Notes: generated from the sequence alone by a model not told the origin. A stretch of DNA of 64,000 nucleotides from SIG307 sp964545045 (GCA_964545045.1 CAZJEN010000013.1:15983-79982); one strand, 5' to 3'; counted from the stretch's first letter, positions 43,161 through 52,399 are shown. Made by a program: numbers and translations.

Positions 43161-43661
43161 TTAATAAGAACGGATAGTATCGCTTCCGTCATCCCCGGTA
43201 TTTTTGATTTCACGGATTTCCACATAATATCCGCCTTCTCCTACCGGAACCAATACACGCTCTCCTACTTTCTTTCCGTATACTGCTTTTCCTAAAGGAG
43301 ATTCGATACTGATGAGATTTTTCAAAGAATTGCCTCGGATAGATGTTACAAGACGAAACTCCTCGCATTCGTCATCCTCCTCGAAATACAGCGTCACCGT
43401 ATTGTTCAGTCCCACCTCATCCGTTGCGGACTCTTCGGAAATAATCTCCGCAGTCCGAATCATTCTCTCCAGATAACGAATCCGGCTTTCGTTTTTATTT
43501 TTATCCTTCTTTGCTGCATGATATTCAAAATTCTCACTCAAATCCCCGTGAGCTCTGGCTTCCTTTACCGCTTCAAGCGCCTCCTTACGCACCACCAACT
43601 TTCTATGCTCGATTTCCGCCTCGATACGCTCCACATCTTTTTCTGTCAACTGTTCCCGCAT
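43161..43661 (-). CDS. greA: GreA/GreB transcription elongation factor
   Basis: 166 residues. N-terminal coiled coil (about 1-80) with the acidic tip region and helix RIRYLERMIRTAEII, then the C-terminal FKBP-like domain with LISIESPLGKAVYGKKVGERV. Stimulates RNA cleavage by backtracked polymerase. The N-terminal half lacks some usual GreA residues, so it may be a GreA-like paralogue rather than the main one. Confidence 0.85.
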   Translation of the reverse strand: MREQLTEKDVERIEAEIEHRKLVVRKEALEAVKEARAHGDLSENFEYHAAKKDKNKNESRIRYLERMIRTAEIISEESATDEVGLNNTVTLYFEEDDECEEFRLVTSIRGNSLKNLISIESPLGKAVYGKKVGERVLVPVGEGGYYVEIREIKNTGDDGSDTIRSY

Positions 43662-43735
43662 ACTGTATCCTCTCTCTTCTCTGCTTTTTATTTTAACAAA
43701 CTGCCTTGTTTCTGATTTACTGTTTCCGGCACTTT

Positions 43736-44587
43736 TTATAAATCCACCTCATAAAAAAACGGTCTTTCTTTCAATGTTTCATTGGGTGAATGAAGGGCTA
43801 AATACCGTTTTCCGTCCAGGCCCGTAAAAATCATTCCGTGTCCGCCGTCCTTTGCAAACAACAACTCCGACTCCGGCTTCCAATCATTCCGAAACTCACC
43901 TTGCTCCGGAGACGCCAACGCCACGCAATACTGATTTCCCGCCGCAAAGCTGGACCAGATCATCCGAAGCCTTCCCTCCTTATCCCGAAACAAAAACGGC
44001 CCATCCGTAACATAGATTTCACCCTTTCTCGGATGCTGAAAACCTGCCACCGCAGGCTTTGCATCGGTAGCCCGGAACAAAAGTCGCGGTTCTCCCACCG
44101 GTGCCTTTAAATCCTTTGTCAGCTCCACCGCACATACCGTACCGTCACCGTTGGTATCTTCCCATTCATGGCAAAATACCATGTACGGTATCCCGTCCGT
44201 ATCCACATAAAGCGTCCCGTCAAGGGATGCCCACTCCTTCGGCGTAATCGAACCTTCGCTGTAAGGTACAAACGGTCCCAACGGACTTTCTGCCCTTAAG
44301 CAATGGGTACCTCTTCCCACACTGTCCGTAAAGAAGGAAGCAAACATATAGAATGCCCCGTCATACGCATATACCTCCGGTGCCCAATAATTTTTATGGG
44401 GAGCAAAGTCCGCCGGCTTATGAAACACCTCAAAAGGTCCTTCAAACTCCTCCAAGTCCGTTCCCACATAACAATCAAACCCATCAGCCTCTCCCCAACA
44501 GGTCGCACCTCTGGTCCCATATAAGTAATATTTCCCGTCATGCACCAGCACAAAAGGGTCTCTGATGTTAATCTCGTCTCTTTTCAT
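43736..44587 (-). CDS. GH43 glycoside hydrolase
   Basis: 283 residues, a single five-bladed propeller with no signal peptide. Catalytic base Asp in NIRDPFV, pKa-modulating Asp probably in SLDGTLYVD. The usual acid motif E-G-P reads TDGPFLFR, so the general acid may be an Asp or lie elsewhere. Family members act as xylosidases or arabinofuranosidases on imported oligosaccharides. It follows luxC by 15 bp, an unexpected operon partner. Confidence 0.83.
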   Translation of the reverse strand: MKRDEINIRDPFVLVHDGKYYLYGTRGATCWGEADGFDCYVGTDLEEFEGPFEVFHKPADFAPHKNYWAPEVYAYDGAFYMFASFFTDSVGRGTHCLRAESPLGPFVPYSEGSITPKEWASLDGTLYVDTDGIPYMVFCHEWEDTNGDGTVCAVELTKDLKAPVGEPRLLFRATDAKPAVAGFQHPRKGEIYVTDGPFLFRDKEGRLRMIWSSFAAGNQYCVALASPEQGEFRNDWKPESELLFAKDGGHGMIFTGLDGKRYLALHSPNETLKERPFFYEVDL

Positions 44588-44602
44588 AGCAAACTCCTTC
44601 TG

Positions 44603-45865
44603 TCAGTCTACCTCCACAATGCGGCTGTACTCCCGCAAAGGATAGGTTCCGTCATGGGCTTCTCCCGGAATCATTCGCGACATATCACTCCCCGTAATCC
44701 TGACTACACCTGCTATTCCAAGCAAATGGGCCAGTTCCGCCTTTTCTTCCGAGCCGCAAAGCAATCCGCAGGTTTGCAGATGCCCCTTATGCCGCTTTAA
44801 CTCCTCCACAATATACTGCTTCGGTAACCGTTTTATCCACACATTGCGGAACAAATAAGAAAGTTCCAGCTCCCTGTCCTCTTTTATCACCACACTGACG
44901 CCGTCCTCCTGCAATCCCCGGCGTCCTTCGGATGCCTCCAACGAATCCGTATACAGACGAAGCGTATTTTTACCGCGCATACCGATATCAGCTTTCCCAA
45001 GCTCTGCATTTGCACGTTTCAACAGTTCAAAGAAATGCTCTCCGAACCGTTCCTGCACCACCCGGTCCTCCGTATCTAAAAATATTCCCTGACAGGATGA
45101 GCACAACACCTGATTGGTTTCGCAAATATGCCGAGCCAAGCCGTACAATTCTTCCTCGTCCGCCTGCTCCGTCACATAAGCAAAGGAAAGCTTGTGCCCC
45201 CACGGAATAATCTTTGTATTCACACCGGCAAGCTGTCTGGCCGCCGCTACCGCTTCATCACCGCCCCAGACTACCACCGCATCCGCAATCTCTGCAAATA
45301 CCTTTAAAGTTTCCGTCTCTGCCGACGGCACATCAAATACATAAATATAATCCTTCAGCCGTGGTTCAAACCGTATCAGCTCCGACAACAGCCGTACCGA
45401 AAGGCCGTTATCTCCCGTAGGAAGCTTCAGTATATTTATATTGCCCGCAAGCAATCCTTCAATCACACTGTAAGCCGGAAGACCATCTACATTCCCCGCC
45501 GCAATATGAAACAAAATCCCCAGCGGATACCGTTTCCGCAAGGTTCCGTTTTTTAACGCAGGCAAATCTCCGTACCATTCTCCCAGCTCCGTTTTACATT
45601 TATATTCCAGCCCCTCTTTGGAAAACAATCCTGCCAAAGCCTGAAACCGCTCATAGGAAAGATTCGCCATTTGAAGTAACGGCAGGGCAATCTCGTCATA
45701 GGCTCCCTGCATCGCCGCCCGGTACAGCTTATCACATGCTGCAATCACACATTCCGTTGTAATGGGTTCCTTTGCCGCTAAAGTCTTTGTGCACTCTTCG
45801 TACAATCCTGCCAGATACTTTTGCTCCACGTTGGAATCAATCACTTCTCCGTGCATCAGAATCAT
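44603..45865 (-). CDS. LuxC-like acyl-CoA/acyl-enzyme reductase
   Basis: 420 residues of the aldehyde-dehydrogenase-like LuxC family. PLGILFHIAAGNVDGLPAYS is the N-terminal signature, and Cys255 in NQVLCSSCQG is the expected acyl-accepting thiol. LuxC reduces activated acyl groups to aldehydes with NADPH. It overlaps the luxE-like gene by 4 bp. No luxA, luxB or luxD is present, so bioluminescence is not implied; an aldehyde or its reduced product is made for another purpose. Confidence 0.85.
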   Translation of the reverse strand: MILMHGEVIDSNVEQKYLAGLYEECTKTLAAKEPITTECVIAACDKLYRAAMQGAYDEIALPLLQMANLSYERFQALAGLFSKEGLEYKCKTELGEWYGDLPALKNGTLRKRYPLGILFHIAAGNVDGLPAYSVIEGLLAGNINILKLPTGDNGLSVRLLSELIRFEPRLKDYIYVFDVPSAETETLKVFAEIADAVVVWGGDEAVAAARQLAGVNTKIIPWGHKLSFAYVTEQADEEELYGLARHICETNQVLCSSCQGIFLDTEDRVVQERFGEHFFELLKRANAELGKADIGMRGKNTLRLYTDSLEASEGRRGLQEDGVSVVIKEDRELELSYLFRNVWIKRLPKQYIVEELKRHKGHLQTCGLLCGSEEKAELAHLLGIAGVVRITGSDMSRMIPGEAHDGTYPLREYSRIVEVD

Positions 45866-46983
45866 TTCCCGTCACCTCCCTTGAGCAGCTTGTCCGCTCC
45901 CGCGGCACAGGTCACGATATCCCGGATGCCTACCCGACCGATAATCTCCAGCCACGGTGCTTCTACACCGCACGGACACTTCTCTCTATGTAACCTCCCC
46001 AAATCATCCGTCATAATACTTAAAATCGGAACGCTGTCCACCTCCGGCGTCAATAGATTAATCAGTCCCGTTTCTCCATCCGGCACCGGCTCTAATGTGT
46101 CCACATCCCGAATCAACACTCTGCTGTACGCCGGCACATGAAAATGATGACATTTGCAATCCACATATAACACCAAATGCTCCGCCGCACCGAAAAACTC
46201 GATAATATTGCTCTCTTCGATTCCCAATACCTCTTTTGCCAAGGCATAAAACTCCTGTTTCTCTACCTTTTCGGCATAAAACTGCTTCCAGCCGCCTCCG
46301 AGCGTCAGAACAGACCCCTTCGGCAACGTTACCCGTACTCCCTCTTCCTTCATTTGCTTTAACAAAAAGTAAGTATACGCCGGGAACCCCGCCGTCCGCA
46401 CCGGATGCTTGGACTTACTGAACTTTATCAACCTTTCCTTTAAATGCTCCAAATCCAACTTGTATCCGTCCTTCGTATACCGTAACGCATAATCCCTGCT
46501 GAGTGCCGGGGCAAAATAGGTAAACCCATAGGACGTTTTGGAAATCACTGTCTTATTTGCCTTATTAGGTTCGTAACCAAGAATCAGATAATGTACCGGC
46601 TTTACCGAAAACAACCGATGATACTTCCCCAACGTCAAAATCATGCGAAGCCCCCGGTACAAGCTCATAAAATTATATCCCATCCGGGACTTTGTTCCGC
46701 TGGTCCCGCTGGAGGTCGCCTTAATCAGCATCCTCCTTTGCGGCATGGAAAACACCGCATGACGTTTCAAATATAACGTCGGCAGAAACGGCAACCGCTC
46801 CAAATCCTTGTACTCCTTTAAATCCTTCGGCGTAAATCCCTTTATATCCAGAATCTTACGATACTCCGGACAATTCTCGTACTGAAACGCACAATTCTCC
46901 TGCATTGCCTTTAAAAACAATTCGTCCGACTCCCCGTTATCGTAAGGTCTTTTTAACTTAAAAAGCTTTGTTCTTGCCGACAT
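45862..46983 (-). CDS. LuxE-like acyl-protein synthetase
   Basis: 373 residues, LuxE size. The ATP-binding phosphate loop is SSGTSGTKS (about 90-98), and a Cys at about 359 close to the C-terminus (DIVTCAAG) matches the acyl-carrying cysteine of LuxE. It would activate a fatty or other carboxylic acid as acyl-AMP and pass it to the LuxC-like partner. Start at 46983 has GGGAGG 6 bases before it. Own promoter at 47038-47067. Confidence 0.85.
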   Translation of the reverse strand: MSARTKLFKLKRPYDNGESDELFLKAMQENCAFQYENCPEYRKILDIKGFTPKDLKEYKDLERLPFLPTLYLKRHAVFSMPQRRMLIKATSSGTSGTKSRMGYNFMSLYRGLRMILTLGKYHRLFSVKPVHYLILGYEPNKANKTVISKTSYGFTYFAPALSRDYALRYTKDGYKLDLEHLKERLIKFSKSKHPVRTAGFPAYTYFLLKQMKEEGVRVTLPKGSVLTLGGGWKQFYAEKVEKQEFYALAKEVLGIEESNIIEFFGAAEHLVLYVDCKCHHFHVPAYSRVLIRDVDTLEPVPDGETGLINLLTPEVDSVPILSIMTDDLGRLHREKCPCGVEAPWLEIIGRVGIRDIVTCAAGADKLLKGGDGK

Positions 46984-47037
46984 ACACACCCTCCCTTAAC
47001 ACATTCTTCATCTTATATTCCTCTTCTTTTCACAAAG

Positions 47038-47067
47038 ATTATACCATTTTTTTACCCCGGTTCGCAA
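47038..47067 (-). promoter_or_regulatory. Promoter of the luxE-luxC-GH43 operon
   Basis: TTGCGA (47067-47062), 18-bp spacer, TATAAT (47043-47038) on the minus strand, about 55 bp before the luxE-like start. Confidence 0.6.
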
Positions 47068-47109
47068 CTGTCACTTTCTCCGCTTGTAAGAACCGTGAAG
47101 CCGCGCATA

Positions 47110-47136
47110 ACAAAACCGCCGCACATCGTGCGGCGG
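47110..47136 (-). terminator. Terminator after the lipoprotein xylanase
   Basis: 9-bp hairpin CCGCCGCAC (47116-47124) and GTGCGGCGG (47128-47136), loop of 3, then TTTTG on the minus strand. It separates the xylanase from the lux-like operon. Confidence 0.85.
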
Positions 47137-47147
47137 TCCAAACCTGC

Positions 47148-48404
47148 TTATTCGGTTACTTCATCAAAACCTGCATATTCCTTTAACATCAGTGCTCCGG
47201 CGTAAGCATACTTCGGATTCCACTTTCTGTCAAGCAACAACGGATTGTACTCCTGTCTCCAGGAAAGCTCATCCGCAAAGCCCCAGAAGGTCAAGGAATT
47301 CATCTCTACGGAGCCTGCCTTTACACGCTCCATAATACCGGTAATCAGGTCATAATAGAACTGTCCCTGAATCTTCTTGTTCTTATCGGTCGCATATCCG
47401 ATATCCTGATACTTACCGAGACATACATCCAACTCCGTTAAGCTGAGCTTAAGTCCAAGTTCAGCCATCTTATCCATATGAGCAAAATAGAGATCCATAT
47501 CATCCATGGTATACAAATGTGCCTGGAAACCGATACCGTCAATTAAGTAATTTCCGTCCTCATCCTTTAAAGTCTGGAAGAAGTTGTAGAATGTTTCGGT
47601 CTTAAACTGCTCATTGAAATCGTTGTAGTACAAATCAACGTACTCCGGTGCATACTTGTCCGCAAAATAGAATGCCTGCCAAATATAATCGTCACCAATG
47701 GTCGCACGCCAGTTACTCCAACGCATGGAACCATCATCCTCCCAAGCCTCATTCACTACATCGTATGCGTAGAACATCTCAAGATATCCTGCTTCCTCCA
47801 ATACGTCAAAGGTCTGCTTAATATAACTTTCCATACGCTTAAGCATCTCTTCTCTTCCCACAAGATTACCGCTGGTATCAAAGTTATCGTAGAAAATCCA
47901 CTGCGGGGTCTGACTGTGCCAAATCATCGTATGACCGCGCACTGCCATACCGTTATCCTTACACCACTGCAACATCTTTAAGGTATTCGGTCTTAATGCA
48001 ACAACAAGCTCACCTGCCGCCTTACTTGCCGCCTGATCCAATACATAATCCGGCTTTAACTCATTCTCAAAAGTAATGCTGTTGAAATTCTTCTTCATGA
48101 ACTCCTGGGTTCTGGAATCGTTGCACATATACTCGGACATACAAGTACCGGCCTTTAAACCGTACTCCCCGTAAACACCCTTAAAGGTTTCCGTAAACTC
48201 CGGAATCGGCGTTGCGGTCGGCTTCGGGGTTACGGTCGGCTTCGGGGTCGCCGTAGGTTCCGGTGTCGGCTCCGGGGTTGCGGTCGGCTGTACTGCCTCT
48301 GTCGGTGCCGCAGTCGGATTATTGTTGTTTGCTTCGTTGGTTCCGCAGGCAGCTAACGCAAATGCCAAAGCCGCCGTAAGAAGCCCCAATTTCCATTTTC
48401 TCAT
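47148..48404 (-). CDS. Lipoprotein GH10 endo-1,4-beta-xylanase
   Basis: 418 residues. Signal peptide ends in LAAC with Cys20, then a Thr/Pro linker (about 30-68) of TATPEP-type repeats, then a GH10 barrel with acid/base Glu219 in YDVVNEA and nucleophile Glu324 in LTELDV. Tethered outside the cell, it would make the xylo-oligosaccharides used by the intracellular enzymes. Start at 48404 chosen over 48440 because the signal peptide begins there and AAAGGAG precedes it. A CcpA/LacI-type operator lies upstream. Confidence 0.93.
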   Translation of the reverse strand: MRKWKLGLLTAALAFALAACGTNEANNNNPTAAPTEAVQPTATPEPTPEPTATPKPTVTPKPTATPIPEFTETFKGVYGEYGLKAGTCMSEYMCNDSRTQEFMKKNFNSITFENELKPDYVLDQAASKAAGELVVALRPNTLKMLQWCKDNGMAVRGHTMIWHSQTPQWIFYDNFDTSGNLVGREEMLKRMESYIKQTFDVLEEAGYLEMFYAYDVVNEAWEDDGSMRWSNWRATIGDDYIWQAFYFADKYAPEYVDLYYNDFNEQFKTETFYNFFQTLKDEDGNYLIDGIGFQAHLYTMDDMDLYFAHMDKMAELGLKLSLTELDVCLGKYQDIGYATDKNKKIQGQFYYDLITGIMERVKAGSVEMNSLTFWGFADELSWRQEYNPLLLDRKWNPKYAYAGALMLKEYAGFDEVTE

Positions 48405-48503
48405 AATACTATCTTCTCCTTTATCTTTTTCGCCCTTCACAGGTTAATAATCTCTTTATTATACAAATATTTTAACACTGCACTCCGGCAAACTACAAAA
48501 GTT

Positions 48504-48541
48504 ATTATAATACGAAACCACAAAAAATGGAAGCACTTTCA
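48504..48541 (-). promoter_or_regulatory. CcpA/LacI-type operator at the xylanase promoter
   Basis: TGGAAGCACTTTCA (48528-48541) is a near-perfect palindrome close to the cre consensus TGAAAGCGCTTTCA. It overlaps the -35 region of a promoter with TATAAT at 48509-48504; a second TATAAT lies at 48463-48458. Repression by a LacI-family regulator of xylanase expression is inferred. The rest of 48405-48570 holds AT-rich sequence only. Confidence 0.65.
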
Positions 48542-48574
48542 CAAATGTTAACGAATTGTTCTTTTTTTGGTAAC

Positions 48575-48633
48575 AAAAAAGGGGCCTAAAACGGACACCT
48601 CGAAAATGCTACGCATTTCCTCGGTGTCCGTTT
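48575..48633 (-). terminator. Terminator after prfA region
   Basis: AAACGGACACC (48589-48599) and GGTGTCCGTTT (48623-48633) form an 11-bp stem, followed after TAGGCCCC by six T on the minus strand. It is 60 bp past the prfA stop codon and insulates the xylanase. Confidence 0.75.
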
Positions 48634-48691
48634 GGTTCATGTGTTTATCTACGCAAAAAGACTGCTTTGCAGTTCCGAAGCTTCGCTTCTC

Positions 48692-49765
48692 TTATGCTTC
48701 TGCCATCTTCGCCAGCTTCGCTGCCTGGTCCGCTGCAGTGAGTGCATCCACCACTTCCGTCAAATCACCGTTCAAGATTTCGTTCAAACGGTGAGTAGTC
48801 AGCTTAATACGGTGGTCAGTAACACGTCCGTCCGGGAAGTTATAGGTACGAATCTTCTCAGAACGGTCGCCGGTGCCTACCTGACTGCGTCTTGCTTCCG
48901 CCTCGGCATCATGAGCCTTTTCAAGCTCCAACTCGTACAGCTTTGCACGAAGTACTTTTAATGCCTTATCACGGTTCTTAAGCTGAGACTTCTCGTCCTG
49001 ACAGGAAATAACGATACCCGTCGGAATATGGGTCAAACGTACTGCGGAGTCGGTGGTGTTGACACACTGTCCGCCGTTACCGGATGCACGGAATACATCA
49101 AACTTACAATCGTTCATATTCAGCTCTACGTCAACTTCCTCTGCCTCCGGCATAATTGCTACCGTTGCGGTGGAGGTGTGAATACGTCCGCCGGATTCAG
49201 TCACCGGTACACGCTGTACACGATGTACGCCACTCTCGTACTTCAGCTTGGAATACGCGCCCTGGCCGTTTACCATAAACACCGCTTCCTTAAAGCCGCC
49301 GATGCCGTTTTCATTTACATTCATCAAATCAATCTTCCAGCGGAAGGTCTCGGAATACTTTGCATACATGCGGTAAAGCTCTGCCGCAAACAATGCAGCC
49401 TCATCACCGCCCGCACCCGCACGGATTTCCACGATAACGTTCTTCTCATCGTTCGGGTCCTTCGGAATCAGTAAAATCTTAAGATTCTGCTCACATTCTT
49501 CCAAACGATCCTTGGCTTCGGCAAGTTCTTCCTTTGCCATCTCGCGCATTTCTTCATCGCTTTCCTCATCCAGCATCAAAAGACTGTCTTCAATATCCTG
49601 CTTCGTCTGCTTATAACGCTTATACTCCGCAACAATGTCCGCCAAATCGTTCTGCTCCTTCATGAGCTTACGGAATCTTGCCTGATCGTTTACTACGTTC
49701 GGGTCGCTCAATTCATTCTGCAACTCTTCGTAACGCTGTAACAAATCCTCTAACTTATCAAACAT
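48692..49765 (-). CDS. prfA: Peptide chain release factor 1
   Basis: 357 residues. The codon-recognition PxT motif is PVT in RVPVTESGGR, and the hydrolysis motif is SGNGGQCVNTTDSAVR. Ends translation at UAA and UAG. GGQ is followed by Cys where His is usual. Adjacent prmC, 2 bp away, methylates the GGQ glutamine; this pairing is common in bacteria. Confidence 0.97.
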   Translation of the reverse strand: MFDKLEDLLQRYEELQNELSDPNVVNDQARFRKLMKEQNDLADIVAEYKRYKQTKQDIEDSLLMLDEESDEEMREMAKEELAEAKDRLEECEQNLKILLIPKDPNDEKNVIVEIRAGAGGDEAALFAAELYRMYAKYSETFRWKIDLMNVNENGIGGFKEAVFMVNGQGAYSKLKYESGVHRVQRVPVTESGGRIHTSTATVAIMPEAEEVDVELNMNDCKFDVFRASGNGGQCVNTTDSAVRLTHIPTGIVISCQDEKSQLKNRDKALKVLRAKLYELELEKAHDAEAEARRSQVGTGDRSEKIRTYNFPDGRVTDHRIKLTTHRLNEILNGDLTEVVDALTAADQAAKLAKMAEA

Positions 49766-49767
49766 CT

Positions 49768-50613
49768 CTAAATCTCCTTATTATCACCCGGCCAAACCGC
49801 AAATACCATACGATCCAGTCCGGCATAATCTTTCTTTACTTCAATAGCTGCATATCCTTCTGCTACTAAAATCTCAGGTACCGACTCTCCCTGATCGTGA
49901 CCGATTTCAAACATCAGCCTGCCTCCCGGGACTAAGTACTCCTTTGCCTCCGTTGCAATTCTTCGGTAAAACAGCAATCCGTCCTCGGTTCCGTCCAACG
50001 CTAAACGGGGCTCAAACTCCCTTACCTCCGGCATCAAATCATCAATCACCGTGCTCTTGATATAAGGCGGGTTTGATACGATAATATCATACACACCTTC
50101 TACATTTTCAAACAAGTCTCCCTGAAAAAACGTCACATCCGCATCCAAAAACTCCGCATTCTTCTTAGCTACCGCAAGTGCCTCCTGCGAATAATCGGAC
50201 GCTGCCGTAAATGCAGGATTCCCCAGCTTTGCCACGGTAATCGCAATACATCCGGAACCCGTACACATATCCAGTACCCGTTTCCCTGCCGCATCCTTAA
50301 ATACTGCTTCTGCCAAAAGCTCTGTCTCGGGTCTCGGAATCAGCACTCCCGGCTGTACACAAAAACACAACCCGCAAAACTCCTGCTCTCCCGTAAGATA
50401 CTGTACCGGAACATGCTCTTTACGCCGATTCAGCAAATCCAGAAAACACGCCTCCTGCTCCGCCGGTACCGGCATATCTCCATCCCGAAGAAAGGTCATA
50501 AAATCCATCCCGCATACATGAAACAATAATACTCTTGCATCCGTGCGGGCTTCAGAAAATCCTGCCGCCGTAAGCTGCTTTACTCCGTCCGCCATCAACT
50601 CGGAATAGGTCAT
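49768..50613 (-). CDS. prmC: Release factor glutamine methyltransferase
   Basis: 281 residues. SAM site VLDMCTGSGCIAI and the substrate motif SNPPYI. N5-methylates the GGQ glutamine of release factors. Located between the DUF1385 gene (12-bp gap) and prfA (2-bp gap), so the three form one operon. Confidence 0.95.
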   Translation of the reverse strand: MTYSELMADGVKQLTAAGFSEARTDARVLLFHVCGMDFMTFLRDGDMPVPAEQEACFLDLLNRRKEHVPVQYLTGEQEFCGLCFCVQPGVLIPRPETELLAEAVFKDAAGKRVLDMCTGSGCIAITVAKLGNPAFTAASDYSQEALAVAKKNAEFLDADVTFFQGDLFENVEGVYDIIVSNPPYIKSTVIDDLMPEVREFEPRLALDGTEDGLLFYRRIATEAKEYLVPGGRLMFEIGHDQGESVPEILVAEGYAAIEVKKDYAGLDRMVFAVWPGDNKEI

Positions 50614-50625
50614 AACATCCCGCCT

Positions 50626-52020
50626 TTAATGCTCTTTGTTACCGGAACGTTCCATAACCGTTCCTTCACCTTCAAATACAAAAAACTTATCCAATGCACG
50701 AAGAATCTCATCTTCTTCATCCTCGTCTTCAGCAACACCACGTCTTGCTTCCATCGCTGCCTTTCTGGCCGCTTCTGCCTTATCCGCAGCGGAAACCTTC
50801 TCTACGAGGCGGCTTCTGCTTTCTTGGGCCGCAGCCTCATCCGGCTCTTCCTTCTTTGCGGAAGGGAAACTCCAGTCAAATTTAGCAACGATATCCTCCT
50901 CTGCAGCCGGCGTATCCTGCTTCGGTACATCCGCCGTAACCTTCGTTTTCTTTTCCTGTTTCGGCTCCTCAACAACGGTTGCCGGCTCCACTGCCTGAAT
51001 ATTCTCTTTTTCAGCTTCCTTTACCGGCTTCTTCTCCACGGACTTTTTCTCCAACGGAGCCTTCTTCACTTTGCCGTTCTTCTTACGAACCTTCTTACCG
51101 AAGTTCTCATCGATATATGCCTGCCAGTCAAATACCGCCTCTACGGAAGCCACTGCCACGCGAATCATGTCATCGTCCGGCTCTCTTGTGGTTAAGCCCT
51201 GAAGCCAAAGGCCCGGCTTACTTAAGAAACCTACAACCTTGGACTCGCTGGAGCCTGCCAGACGAATAAACTCATAAGAAATCCCCGCAATCACCGGCAC
51301 AAACAAAATGCGCACCACAAAACGAAGCCAAAGGGTTTCTACACGAACCACAAGGAAGAAAATCACACTGATTAACATTACAAACAATAAGAAGCTGGTT
51401 CCGCAACGCTTGTGCAGTCTGGAACACTCTCTTACATTTTGCACTGTCGGCGCCATTCCCTGCTCGATACAGTTAATGGTCTTGTGCTCTGCACCGTGAT
51501 ACATATATACTCTTTTTATATCCTTTAACCGGGAAATCAATACCACATATCCCAGGAAAATAGCTACACGAAGTAAGCCTTCGATTAAAGTTTTCCATTC
51601 ATAGGAAATCACCTCTTCGTCGATAAAGCTTACGATAGCAAGCGGCAACAGCATAAAAATCGCAACCGCCATAACAACGGAAAAAAACACGGTACAGCCC
51701 ATGATGAACTTATCCGCCTTCTCTCCGAACTTCTTTCGAAGCCAGAGCTCAAACTTTCCCGGCTCTTCCTCCACATCCTCAAAATACTCTGCAGAGGAGG
51801 TCAGCATCTTTACACCCAACACCAAGGATTCCACAAAATTCACCACACCGCGGATAATCGGCAATCCCAGTGCTTTATGCTTCTCGATAACACTGGTAAC
51901 TTCACCCTTTTCCACCGCAATCTCACCGTCCGGTTTTCTGACCGCAACCGCATAACGGCTTTTGTTTTTCATCATTACACCCTCTAATACAGCCTGTCCC
52001 CCGATACCTGATGACTTCAT
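50626..52020 (-). CDS. DUF1385 (YqhQ-like) membrane protein with a charged C-terminal tail
   Basis: 464 residues. The DUF1385 core (1-315) has GIGGQAVLEGVMMKN at the N-terminus, four or so membrane helices, and YHGAEHKTINCIE. About 150 residues of Lys/Glu/Ala-rich tail follow (roughly 315-464), which the usual family member of about 320 residues lacks. Function unknown; frequently linked to prmC-prfA and L31 as here. Start at 52020 follows AAGGAGG. Confidence 0.88.
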   Translation of the reverse strand: MKSSGIGGQAVLEGVMMKNKSRYAVAVRKPDGEIAVEKGEVTSVIEKHKALGLPIIRGVVNFVESLVLGVKMLTSSAEYFEDVEEEPGKFELWLRKKFGEKADKFIMGCTVFFSVVMAVAIFMLLPLAIVSFIDEEVISYEWKTLIEGLLRVAIFLGYVVLISRLKDIKRVYMYHGAEHKTINCIEQGMAPTVQNVRECSRLHKRCGTSFLLFVMLISVIFFLVVRVETLWLRFVVRILFVPVIAGISYEFIRLAGSSESKVVGFLSKPGLWLQGLTTREPDDDMIRVAVASVEAVFDWQAYIDENFGKKVRKKNGKVKKAPLEKKSVEKKPVKEAEKENIQAVEPATVVEEPKQEKKTKVTADVPKQDTPAAEEDIVAKFDWSFPSAKKEEPDEAAAQESRSRLVEKVSAADKAEAARKAAMEARRGVAEDEDEEDEILRALDKFFVFEGEGTVMERSGNKEH

Positions 52021-52108
52021 GTGTACCTCCTTCTCCGTGTGTGTCTTATAAGCAAAGCAGGTTGAGATTATCACAACCTCAACCTGATTTTCGTTCTTTT
52101 ATGTTTTT

Positions 52109-52315
52109 TTAGTTCTGGCTTAAACCATATCTACGGTTGAACTTATCAATAGCACCGCGCGCAGCTACAGCTTTCTGCTGACCGGTATAGAAGGAATGGC
52201 ACTTGGAACAAACTTCCACATGGATTTCCTCTTTGGTAGAACCGGTAACGAACTCATTACCACAGTTGCAGGTTACCTTTGCCTGATAGTATTTCGGCTG
52301 GATTGCTTCTTTCAT
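52109..52315 (-). CDS. rpmE: Ribosomal protein L31
   Basis: 68 residues, zinc-binding form with CNCG and CSKCH. Part of the 50S subunit. Start is taken as ATG 52315, with AGAGGTG just before it; the GTG at 52324 lies inside that site. Precedes the DUF1385 gene by 88 bp. Confidence 0.95.
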   Translation of the reverse strand: MKEAIQPKYYQAKVTCNCGNEFVTGSTKEEIHVEVCSKCHSFYTGQQKAVAARGAIDKFNRRYGLSQN

Positions 52316-52399
52316 GTCTTTCACCTCTTTATCTACATAACTTAAAACAGCTTTCTCATTATAGCATGGTTTTTTCGAAAAAGCAATAGGAATTTTAAA

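Noticed and set aside
44603..46983. Bioluminescence operon
   Set aside because: Only luxC- and luxE-like genes are present; luciferase subunits and the thioesterase are missing.
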